A program made the position numbers and the translations under genes. Below the pieces are notes generated by a model, which saw only the letters and a program-made list of their open reading frames with translations, did no database searches and was not told where the DNA came from. This document shows, in pieces, positions 50,060 through 61,219 of a stretch of DNA of 64,000 nucleotides (position 1 is the stretch's first letter; the number at the start of each line of letters is the position of its first letter). The stretch comes from Chaetorhynchus papuensis (Eukaryota > Chordata > Aves > Passeriformes > Rhipiduridae). The stretch lies in assembly GCA_013396525.1 (NCBI GenBank), contig VWYX01000384.1:62001-126000 (forward strand), in the 5' to 3' direction.

Positions 50060-50285
50060 TTTTTATTGAATCCACATAAACTTCTTGTGTACACAACATC
50101 CTTTGGCAAGGAATTTTGCAGAACTACTACCCACTGCCAGAAAACCATCTCCTTTTGTTTCTATTAAATTTCTAAATTCATGTGATGTGCCCTCATTTTT
50201 GTGCTGGAAAACAGCAAATAACCAAGTCATCATTGCCCTCTCCATACTATTCACAATTTTCTATAACTTTGGTTATTCTAGCTCC
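50060..50285 (-). mobile_element. Ancient CR1 3' fragment, minus strand
   Basis: On the plus strand the order is: TTGAATCCACATAAACTTC, ACACAACATCCTTTGGCAAG, GAATTTTGCAGAAC, CTCCTTTTGTTTCTATTAAA, GTGATGTGCCCTCATTTTTG, CAGCAAATAACCAAG and CTCTCCATACTATTCACAAT. This parallels, block by block, the old amniote CR1 3' region as I remember it ('cacaacatcccctggcaatgagttccacag … cttccttttgtttgttttaaa … ctttctccataccattcatgattttatag'). It is far more diverged than the other CR1 copies, so it inserted much earlier. It may extend further on the left, where I cannot follow it. Confidence 0.75.
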
Positions 50286-53200
50286 TTGTTATGCAGTCCC
50301 TGGTGAAATTTCCTCCATATGTTTATAGGGAAGATGGGTTGTCACAACTGTGAATGCTGATACAAGAATCAGTTTGCCAAGAGTCCTGCATTGCTGTTTA
50401 ATTGCTGTTGTGAATCTCTGCACAACTGAACTCCTTGGTAATCATGTTTCTGCAACTTATGCAGAATTGGATAGCGGCTGTGGCCTCAGAATTTCATATA
50501 CTGAAAGAACCTTCATCCCCTTTAATTTGCATACTTGTAACGAAACATGCCAACCTCTAAATCTAGGATTATCAACAGAGAACAAAGCAGCAAGGTGCAG
50601 GTGATCTGTGGCCTTTTCCAGCCTCATGTGGGATTACTCTATTCAGTTATCATCCTGCAGTTGCTCACCTTTTCCCCACTTAAATCAAATGTTACATAAA
50701 AATGCTAAATATTCTATATTGCTACCCTGGGGATGGTAATAATAACAGTAATTAATGTTTGTTTAACCTCCCTCTTCGAACTTCAGTGTCAAAGCAATCA
50801 TACAGTCAAAGGACAACAGAGAGCAAATAATTTCTGTGACAGAAATTTCCTAGAACAACAAAAAAGCTAAACACACAAGATGCTTATTTGGATCTGTCTC
50901 AGACAAAGTTCAGATAGAAGGGAAGACAGATGATCAATTACTTTAGGCTTTGAAGATGAGAATGCTGCAGCTCAGCCTGTGAAAAATCAGGCTGGTAGGA
51001 GCTGGTATTTTCAAAGGCCTTATTACAGAAAAGTAGAGAACATGAGCTGACATGTCTTATCATGTGTGTACAATATAGGAACTGAAGAGCACAAAGTTTT
51101 CAATAATCACACTTCAGAGATCTAGAGCTCAAAAAGAGGATATGAGACAAACTGAGGTCTCACTCCTCTTAAAAAGTAGCACAGCTTAAAAAGTAGAACA
51201 ACAATTAGAGACATTATTTGAGAGAAAAAACAGAAGGTTCGTGCCTCCTTTATTTTGAAGTGATGAAGACACCTTACAACTTATATCTGCATTAGTGAAT
51301 GTGACAAAGCCCAGGCACGTGCCCACGAGCTGTCACACAATAACTTACACAGCCAAATCCCTGGCAGGAGCAGCAGAAGTCTCGGCCCAGGCCAAGGAAC
51401 ACTCTTGGAAGCCATGCCCAGATCTGACTCAGGAGTCAGCACAGGCAAATAGATCGTGTTGTTGTGGCTACTCTTTTGTGGTGGGGAAGAGGGTTTAGCT
51501 GAAATGTCATATGCCAGCTAATCCTAGGATCACTGAACGGTTTGTGGCTTATTTTGCTTACTACTAAATATGCAACCACAAAAGTTGGGAGTAATGCACT
51601 TAAGCTCCAGAGAGAGGTAATATTTCAGAGAACACACTGCTTGTATTTCTAATATGTTTCCTGTTGCCTAGATCTCCCAATCAGCTAGGTTTGCTCAGGG
51701 GACTGGCTGGGTTACTCTTCTGAAGCTTAGCATAATCTTTTTCTTTTTTCTTACTGTTGCAAAGAAAACCTTGGCACCTAGCACAGCAATCTGGATTCCA
51801 TTCCGAGAGCAAACCTAAACTCTTTTTGGATCTACCCTTACTGTAACACCAAAGAGGAAGAGAAACAGGGAGGATGCCATAGTACAGCAGGGAAAACCAA
51901 CAGATTAGAAAGCATAATATATTTCACTTTGTATACCTCCAGTGTTGCCTTTCCTGAGCTCAAGCTCAGGAAAGACACAAAAGCTGAAAGGCATCCTAAA
52001 CCTCAGTTATGTTCAGTGATGCTTTGTGAAGAATCAAGGGAAAAAATCAAAATATATAGGTTTTCCTCTACCCTGGGTAATGAGGTTAAGAAGAAATGTT
52101 AAAATGTGAAATGCTTCCACTGTAGCTTTAATCTCAGCTAGAATAGCTTTGTGTTTGGTTTAAAAGGTATTTACAAATACAAATACAAAAAAGAGTAACT
52201 AGTTTAGACTTCTGTGGGGGAATGAATTTGAGTTTAGGTCTTTGTTTGCCTACTGTAGCAATAGTCCATATGAGTTTAGACTGCCTAAGTCTGTGGACAC
52301 CTTTATTAGGGGGAAAAAAAAAAATCTTAAAATTCTCTTCACTATACTGAGGTCATTAGCCCTTGTGTGGTTCTTCTTTTAAGATATAGTAGAATCTAGT
52401 TATTTGAAACACTTCTGGTAATGAATAAACTTCACTTAAGATAATTATCTGCTTGACCATTGAATTAATTGTATGATGAAACATTATGGCTCATCTTCAA
52501 AAAACCATTTAACCATCTGCATTTGACCAACAGAAAAAATGGAGCCACTTGAATTATGGAGCTAAACATAATCTGATTTAGGAGTTTCAGCACTAAGGAT
52601 ATTGTACATTGCTTTACAGATGAAGAAAGAAAGTTCTACCATTAGATACCTTTTTTTGTTCAATGAAATTCAGATGGCGAACAGCTTGAATGTATCATGA
52701 CCAACATTGATGACTATTAAGCACTGTGAATCAGTCTATATTAAAAGAGAAATTGTGACTGTAAATTTAGGTCCGTTTCACTGATGGAGACACAAAAAAC
52801 AGGACAAAAGGAAACAATTAGGCTTTTGAATTTCACAGTTTTGCACTCCAAGCCAAAAAATATTGGATAAAAGATCTTCAGGAAACCAACACTTGAACTT
52901 ACAGCACTCCTGACTTGTGCAATCAAGTGGGAACAACTCTACATCTGCACTAGAAATGCGATTACTCATGACAGTGTGGATGACTGAGGCAACAGCTTCT
53001 TTCAGAGAAGGAAGTAAAGAAAAGAGATGGGAAGATTTCAGGTTTTTTGAGCCAAATACTTTCTTGCCCTTCTCTTTAGATGATGGAAAATGTATTCTAA
53101 ATACCACCAACATTTTATTTATAAAGTCCTCTCTAATTCCTACAATCATCTAAAGAACTCATCTGGGGAGGGACAGCTATATGATAGAACTCACCTTTTC

Positions 53201-53963
53201 TACTAGAATTGAGAGTTCATGACCATTACCCAAACTGTCCACAGAGGAGGCACTTCTGGAGAACTGGGAAGGCTCAGCGGCATAGCTCCAGCCAGAGAGA
53301 AATGGATGACTGATGGTCTGAGTTTTGAAAAAAATTGAAGTGGAATGAAAACCTGACCCTGGCTTTGGTGAATAGTTAGTCCTTTCTGAAGTGCAAGGAG
53401 AAGTCAGTCTATACACCCCCATTATAATCTAAGATTTGGAAACCAGTGTTTGACTGCAAAGCAGAAATCTGGAGGAATTCTCATCTCTGAAATTCAATAC
53501 ATGAGCACTTTTGAGCAAGTTCTGCATCCTATTACACGTTGCTTGTTTTAATTAATATATGTCCTATTAGAAGCAAGTAGAAGAAATATTCTGACAGTTT
53601 TATTGTGTTTGGGATTATGTCAAGGATTTAGCATATGAAAGGCCAAGTGCTACTGACTACATTTCCTTTTCAGATCATTTAAGTGGCAGATTGGTCTTGA
53701 CATATTATCTTTTGGAAAGGCTCCCTGTTACCTATGCCAGGTAAAGGAACTGTGTAGAGAGCACTACTAATCCAACACGAGCTGATGTGCATCATTACTG
53801 CAAAATCTGTATGCGAGGTAATAAATTAATGCACTAAAACAGTATGGTTTAGCCAGAGAACTCCTCTCATGTTTCCCAAAATCTGGCTAGGGTGACTGAA
53901 TCAGTGGTTTTAATTATAAATCAGTGGAAATTGCATTATTTCATCTTCATGTGTTTTCTACAG
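50286..53963. other. Unique sequence upstream of a second candidate exon
   Basis: Open frames reach 123 codons on the minus strand (52778-53149), unrecognised. A 17-bp tandem repeat (two copies of CTTAAAAAGTAG…) lies at 51168-51201 and a palindrome at 51949-51974. The last 30 bases are a pyrimidine-rich acceptor-like tract. Confidence 0.45.
51949..51974. repeat. Perfect 12-bp inverted repeat with a 2-nt loop
   Basis: CTTTCCTGAGCT, then CA, then AGCTCAGGAAAG. The arms are exact reverse complements, so the site could extrude as a small cruciform. The loop is too tight for a microRNA precursor, and the arms are too short. Confidence 0.95.
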
Positions 53964-54029
53964 ATCAACATGATATTCCAAGGACCTATGATTACTCTTA
54001 CCATAATGGTTCTTCCTTGGTGGGATATT
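53964..54029 (+). other. Candidate exon, 66 bp, product unknown
   Basis: The acceptor TTCATGTGTTTTCTACAG and the donor GATATT then GTAAGT are both close to consensus (the donor is perfect at intron positions 1 to 6). The 66 bp is open in two frames. In frame 0 it gives 22 hydrophobic residues starting INMIFQGPMITL. In the frame after two bases it gives 21 residues starting QHDIPRTYDYSYHNG, which has a more natural hydrophilic composition. I recognise neither. If real, it would be a small exon within a very large gene on the plus strand. Chance pseudo-exons of this kind are common, so confidence is modest. Confidence 0.3.
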
Positions 54030-55059
54030 GTAAGTTTATGTTTTGCTCTTGGATTTGGCATGATTCTTCAGTTTAAGCAGTCTAGTCAGAGCTACTATTT
54101 CAAATTTTCTGTGCTCTTTGCAGACATTTATATATTGTACCTTACAATAGGAAAAGTTTGTAAAAGTATTAAGTCCACGTGTATTTTTTTTGTTGCTGGT
54201 GAATGTTTTATACATATTTCTAGTCATAGTGAAAATGAAAATGTGGGTTAACAAATGATATCATTATTATAAAAATGGGGAAGCTCACACTTGCTCAGGT
54301 AACAGAATCTGGAGCATCCCCAACTGCATTTAACTCTGGTTCTTGGGATGCTCCTACTATAGAAGTACTTGTATTGGTCACACTACAAAAGGACACTGTT
54401 TCACCAGACTTCACCTCAACATTTTGTTCAAGTTAATTGGTAAAAGTTAGTAGAGTAGTATTAAAGTAATATGTTTAGAGATATTTATCCCACCAATACT
54501 GAAATGTGAACAACTGCTGTTTAAAGATGAGCAAACCCCTCCACTTACTATGGTAGAAGTGTAAATGAAAAGCACACTAAGAACTTCTAAATTTTTAGCA
54601 GATAATACTGGGTAACATGAAAGCCTGTAGTTCTTAAAAGGGAGAGGTTTTTTTAAAAATTAGGATATTTGAGCTTACATGGCCCAGTAACTTTATATAG
54701 AGCTTTGTGTACCTTTAATAGGCAATTACACCTGCAAACATACAAATTAGTGTTTCTGTTACTTCTGGAGAACTCTGGCACAAGGTTTGGAAAGACAGTA
54801 TATTAGGAAAGGAAGTATTTGTGACATACAAAGGTTTTGCAGTATGATGGTTTTTATTTTCATAATATTCCATTGCCATCACAAGACAAATCTCCACTGT
54901 AGCAAGTGCTCTACAGGCAGAAAATAAAGTGACAGTCCCTGACCTAAGTCTTACAGGATCTGTTGTGGGCCACCTGAACCATTCACTCAGTCACCAGCCC
55001 GGTCCAGTCTCCTTTTTTCCTCATCCACTCTGAGATAAAGAAAGTGCTGCAGGACAAAC
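54030..55059. other. Unique sequence, no gene seen
   Basis: The open frame of the preceding candidate continues into this stretch to 54251 without interruption but shows no recognisable protein. No repeat family recognised. Confidence 0.45.
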
Positions 55060-55175
55060 AAATTGCTCTGGAAGTCAGCTGTCACAATAGCTGAACCTTC
55101 AGTCATGTGGCAGGAAAGGGATTTGAACATTTGGTTCTCAGACAACCTACTGTACCAGAAGTTGCTCTAATGTCA
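55060..55175 (-). mobile_element. Possible tRNA-derived SINE relic
   Basis: On the minus strand, TTCTGGTACAGTAGGTTGTC resembles a degenerate tRNA A box, and AACCAAATGTTCAAATCCC carries a good B-box core (GTTCAAATCCC) about 33 bp downstream. The rest cannot be matched to a known SINE, and a tRNA fold is not intact. It could be a chance B box. Confidence 0.28.
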
Positions 55176-58100
55176 TAAAGCATCTTGTTTGAAATAAGCT
55201 TGGCCACTAGTTGAGGTTCATGGAAATAGAGAAGAGCCACTAAGGTCCTTGTTGAAAGTGAATAAGTAGTGACAGAACAATACTGGATAGGCCCAGAGTT
55301 ACCATGTAGGTAATAAAAGATAAATAAATCTGGAAACCTCTAGAAGACCTTAAAATTGAAGACAAGTGGCTTCTGTTAGATTTTTAAAGAAGGGAGATCC
55401 AGGGATGGGGCAAAAGGGAAGTGTTACATTGTAAAAGCACATGACTGATGAGCAATGCTCGGAATGGCTCTGAGCACAGCAAGTTGCATTATCTGGAGGC
55501 TGGAGGAAAGGATGTTGTAATAATCAAAACACCCAGCCCTTCATCTTAAGGGAATTCAAGCTCAGTAAATTAATAAGAAAACCATATTTTAACTTCTATG
55601 TGAAAGAACTGGCAAGTTTAAGACAGTGCTTTATCTGCATTTTGGATTTGTTTTCCGAAAGGTCAGTAGTGCTGTTGTGCTGGACTGATGCAATTTGGTG
55701 TAAATACATTGAATCTAAACCTGACCTAAACACCGTGGGCTTGGTTCATCTGAAACTGTCTGCCACCTGTCAGACAGCAGCTCTTCTGACAGAAGCCAGA
55801 AAAATGGTGATCAGCAGAGATTCAAAACAAACTAAGAAAGCCCTAAGGGTTCCCAAAACCAGTGGTTCAGCCCTTCATTCATCTGCCAGTCTCTCATCTA
55901 CTTTGCTTTACCTTGGCTTTATGTTAAGCTCCTTCACTCCACTTTAGTTTCACACAGAGACCTGCTACACTCTCCTGACTGTTAAGATTTCCCTGAGCAC
56001 AGCCCTTGGGGGCTGGGAGAATCTGTGGAGTGAGAGCTTAATTGTAAGGCAGAATTACAAGGTATCTCACCATTGTGTTGTAGACTCAACGTTGTTACTT
56101 CATAAGGTTAATGAGATCTTTGAAGCAAATACACAAAAGAAATACAAATTCCTGTCTCTGTGTTGCTTTGAAGGAACTTCAGAAAAGATGCATGTAAGAA
56201 AAGTCAACAGCCCTGTTTTAAAGAGGTAAGGCTTAACTTCTGAACAAAGCCCCAGAGTTTCCAGTGAGCACTGAGTTATGCCAAGGTTTGTGTCCAGCCT
56301 TTGTGAGCAAATCCCCCTCATCTGCACTTCCATAAAATCAGTCATAGGGGACACTTGAAGTTTCTGGCAGATGTCAACTGCAAAATGGAGCCTTTGATAG
56401 GCAGACTTGTGAAGTGGGGGAGAGTGTGTTTAAACATGCCTTCTAAGCCTGCAAATTCACAAGGTAAAGACAATACTTGTAAGAGGGAGCTAAAGAAGGA
56501 CAGAGGGAAGGCACTATGAAATTTTTACTAGAAATTGACTTGTTTGGTGATCTAATTTATTTAGAAGTTAAAACTCATATGGGAATAATCATAGGAAAAT
56601 AATCTTTTATGCCACGAAAAATCCCTGCCTGTTCTGGCACATTTCACAATATTCAGACATGTTTCCTGTACTGCGTACGTGCTCCTGTTAATACCTTCAC
56701 CCATGAGTTCTGATGCAAATATTCCTTTTCCGTGCCCTCTTCCTCCCACACTTGATGCTTCTCTAGCATTTCCTTCCTATGAACCATTGCTTTTCCATTG
56801 CCGAGTTGCTCTCAGTGACCTTCTGTTTGGTGTTTTTCTAAAATCTCATCCTTCAAACCTGTCTGTAAAAATGATGAGCTCTTGATGGGTAGACCTAAGG
56901 ACAATATGCCAGAGGGAATCTTTTGAAGGAAGCTCTTTCCTTTTGATGCTATTTTATATGTTGAAAATGATGAAATGAAAATTATTTTCAAATAGAAATA
57001 CACAAAGTCACAGCAGCAGGTCTAGATCTAGAGAGGATCTAGACCTGGGTCTGGTAGATAATGGATTTGCCCACGAGTACTGAAACTAAAAAGTGAGACA
57101 GATACAGAGGAGGGACCATCTCTTCTGGAGCACAGAAAAAGCATGGTTCTTTCTCATCAGAGATTAGAGATGTTGGCTGTAATCTTCTTCACACTGGAAG
57201 GAAAGTAAGGAGCAGCAAGGACCCATGTGCCTTCCTGAAGGATGAGAGAAATTCAAGCTTCAATATCTGCCCTGTCTGCTGCAAAGGAGGAATTTCAATC
57301 TGATTCTTGCAAAAGAGTGTTTGCTCTTGCCCCTGGCATCTTGGTAGCTTGGATCCAAGCATGTCTGTTTCTGGTTTTGACCAAAAATTGTGCACTGCAT
57401 ATGAGAAGATTTTCCTAATGAAGTTTTTATCAAAACCAGCATGATCCTTTGAAAAGAATTAATGAATTGGAATTTCCTGATGAAAACATTCCACAAAAAA
57501 ATTCCTGAACTAACTCTACTCTTCATTTTAGCTAGATTTGGATCCGGTCCTCAATTACTAGAAAACACTTCCTTCCTCTGCAGAGCTGACTAACACAAAT
57601 TCTTTAAATGAATGAAGACAGACAAGTCATTAGCTTTTTTTCACAGCAAGGTCTGGAGTGAATAGAAAGAAAAATCCTGTGCGGGCAGGTGAGGCTAGAA
57701 ATATGTCTGTTATATTAAATAAACATACCAGGAATCAAACATGATTTTTAGATAGCTTAAAAAATAACAAAGCAAGCATGTGAATAGGGACTGTACAAAT
57801 ATTTTTTGAATGAATAAGACTCACTTGAAAAGTTTAATCATTGATTTAATTTTACACTTGAGATCATTTGCAGTCCTGTTTCTTTTTAAAGTAAGACTGA
57901 TGTCATTTAAGAAACATGGGAGGCTGAAAATATTTGCAAACCTTAATTTTCACAGTATCACTTAAGGAAATAAAGCCATCTCAAGTTCATTAGATGTTTA
58001 AAAAGCTTTTGAATAAAACAACAAAGCCCTAAATGATAAAAAATTTATTCTGAGAAGTCATTGGGTACATCAGAGCTATTATCTTCTCTTTTGAAGAATA

Positions 58101-60972
58101 TGGGGCAAATCTCAATTAAGATACCTGTTGGAGCATAACCATTTTAATTTTTGACTGCTTTTCTGTTAAATATGAACATAAAATCCAGAGGATCTTGTTC
58201 TGTACTGCAGATGAACAGCCCTCAGGGAGTGATGCAAACCTCAGGAGGAGGAATGGGAATAAGTCTTAAGTAAATATACAGAAAATATAAGTACTGGAAT
58301 TTCTGAGACCATTTGTGTGGCTCCTTCCTCTCAGAAAATGTTGCTGAAGCCACAGAGATAACCTCAGTGCAGCCTGATTTGGGAAGTTACCATGGACAGG
58401 AACTTTAATGCATTCCTTCCAAGTTCTAAATAGGCCCATTGCTCCTAAACATGAAATTGGTGGTGACAGTGCCAACGTCCCTGTTTTATGTATGAGCAGC
58501 ATACACTGCTCACTGCTCACCCAAGACATGTCTGACAGAGTTAGAATTGGGCACCCACGCTGGAATCCTCCACACTAACTCTAGACATCTGCAAGGTGCA
58601 TGTGCACCACAAAGAAGCTGCTGCTCACCCGAGGAGAGAGCAGGAAGTGTTCCAGGTGCAGTTCATCCCACTGATACGACAAGGGCTGACTGGAGTGAGA
58701 TACTGCTCCCTACCACTGGCAACCAGCTCAGGTGGGACTGCCTACACAGAGGATTGCTACAGGAACCTGGAGGAATGCCACAGCTGCAGCCTGCTGAAGT
58801 CTTGTGCTTGCTACCACATAAGATCTAAAGCCAATATTTTCGTTGGTTTTTTATCTCATTAGCCAAAGGAACCAACAAGGCTTTCCCAGTTACACACGAT
58901 AATCATGTGCCAGCTTCATGCTCTTTGGTGAGAACTGGGTGTGCATCACCTCTCTGGAAGTCAAGAAGGGTTTTCTGTGAAAGGTAACACGTTTTTCCAC
59001 AGACAAAAAGGGAATAGTGCATTCCAGTGGCTTTAGATCTGGATCAAAAAATGATGGGAGTGGTGAGGATTGTATCTAACATACATCTTAGATCCAACTG
59101 GTATGTTAAAAGTATTTTTAGGAATATCTGGGCTTTTTTTTTTTTTTTCTGTACATAGAAAAGTGATGTTAATTTTTATGGTCAAACCTCGATATTAGAC
59201 TACGTTTTCTGGGTGTGAATTGGCAGAATTAATTATGTATTTCATTTTTAAAAAAGTCTCAGTAACTGTATAAATCAGTAAAAGTACTATAAACTACATT
59301 TTCCAGTCCAAAAATACCTGCAGACAGAAGGCAGTTTGAGAGGGTTAATTTAGTGGCTAGGTCAGAATAAAGTTTGAGTTTTATAAGACCAAAGTGAGGA
59401 AATTTCTGGGTAATGGTGTTTGTTTTGCTTTTAACAACAACAATAACAGTATTTTGATTGCATGAGTCTTGACATATTGGAGTATTCCACAGAACTGGAA
59501 AAAAATTAATGTTGTGCCAATATTTTAAATGGGTAAGTGGGACAATCTGGTAATTATATTCCTGACAACTTGACATTGACATAGGGCAAAATAATAGCGT
59601 AGTTGATATAGGGCTTTACTACTCAAAATCCAAAGTAGAGTAATGTCATTAAAGTCAGTCAATGTGGGTTTATAAAAACAATTCTTGTCAAAGTATCTTT
59701 CAGTGAGATTACACATTCCCACTGATAAAGGTAAATGATGCAATATACATTGTACGAGGTATTTGACTGTTATCACACAACATTCTATGAAAAGGGCACA
59801 CTATAAAATCAACATATGACATATTATGAGGATTAAAACCTTGTTAGTGGTTAAGTCTCCACATACACTCCTCAATGAAGGTTTATGAAGTGGGTAATTT
59901 TTTTTTGTGGTTCAGACTAAATTACCATCCAATATTTTTATCAAAGTCTTGAAAACACCCAATTCCTAAATACCTTCACACAGTAAATCATGTGACAATG
60001 AAGAGTAATGAAGAAAATTGATTAACAGGGTCTTTATTACCAACAATAAAAATGCATATACCAAATAAAAAAATTGCAGGCAATGAATTTAAAATATTTG
60101 AATGCTTCCTGGGATGCAGTGACCATGAAAATGGAGAGTAGGCACTGTGGATATATAGCTGATCATGATCTCAATCTGATTCATGCCTATCAAAAAATAG
60201 TATAATGAAAACCCAGGAAAGTGAGTGGGAAGCTTGCATTACCTCTCGATTTGTCACTTTTAATGCTCTGGGGTTATTGCATCTTCTTAAGAGCGCCTCT
60301 GCTCTAAGAAGAAAGTTTAAACAACTAGAAATAGTTTAGAAAAAAGTCAGAAATGTAACTGAAGGTTGAAATATGAGAAATATGACTGAGAGTGACAATC
60401 AAACTGCTAAAAGGGATTTGCCTTGTCTGAGGAAAAAAAATTTGTCTGCAGACTGGAACACTGAGAAAAAGCAGAGAAATGTGATTATGATTTTGTGGGG
60501 TTATTTGTTTGTGTGCTGTGGTTTGGGGTTTTTTTGTTTGTTTTATTTTGTCTTTTAATCTAGCAAGGTTATGTGCAGATGAATGGATACTGAGGGAATA
60601 CAGACTCCATGTAGAAAACTTTTACCATGTAAGAGTGAGAGAAATTATCTAGATACAATCTATCTAGAGTAATAATAATTTTCTCCATCAGTAAAATATA
60701 CTTAATTAATGATATGTGCTTATGTAATGATATGATTTGTTGAGATAAAGGGTTTAATATCTATTATGTTATCACCAGATCACTGCATGCTTTTGCTTGT
60801 TTCAGAAGGGCTTTCACTAGGGACCAACATATGCTGCACCAGATTTCAATGTATCTGTGAAGAATAACAACATTCTGGTGTATGGCCATGTTTTATTCTA
60901 TAAGTGTATGGTTAAATTGAATTCTGGTGAAATATCTCAGTGCTCTTCCAAACACCCATAAAACTACATTGT
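55176..60972. other. Long unique stretch, no gene seen
   Basis: About 5.8 kb without a recognised repeat family or gene. A T15 run lies at 59134-59148. Open frames reach 115 codons (55600-55947, plus strand) but are not recognised. A perfect palindrome at 57017-57047 is annotated separately. Confidence 0.5.
57017..57047. repeat. Perfect 12-bp inverted repeat with a 7-nt loop
   Basis: CAGGTCTAGATC, loop TAGAGAG, then GATCTAGACCTG. The arms are exact reverse complements and would form a stable small hairpin in RNA. Too short for a typical microRNA precursor, and pairing does not continue beyond the arms. Confidence 0.95.
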
Positions 60973-61219
60973 GTTGTGTCAGGGGAGGTTTAGGTTGGAT
61001 ATCAGGAAAAGTTTTATCACCCAGAGGGTGGGTGGGCACTGGAACAGGCTCCTCAGGGCAGTGGTCACAGCACCAAGCCTGACAGAGTTCAAGGAGTGTT
61101 TGGACAGTGCTCTCAGGCACAGGGTGTGACCCCTGGGTATGTCCTGTGCAGGGCTAAGAGTCAGACTTGATGATCCTTGTGGGTCCCTTCACACTCAGAA
61201 TATTCTATGATTCTGTGAT
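60973..61219 (+). mobile_element. CR1 LINE 3' fragment, plus strand, about 245 bp
   Basis: It opens with GTCAGGGGAGGTTTAGGTTG, then GGAACAGGCTCCTCAGGGCA, then GAGTTCAAGGAGTGTTTGGA, then CTTGATGATCCTTGTGGGTC, and ends in ATTCTATGATTCTGTGATA, a well-kept octamer tail. The preserved tail suggests a fairly young copy. It is 5'-truncated and non-coding. Confidence 0.96.

Noticed and set aside
53892..54251. 119-codon open frame read as a membrane protein
   Set aside because: Hydrophobicity comes from T-rich sequence. Only the 66-bp splice-bounded part is kept, as an exon candidate.
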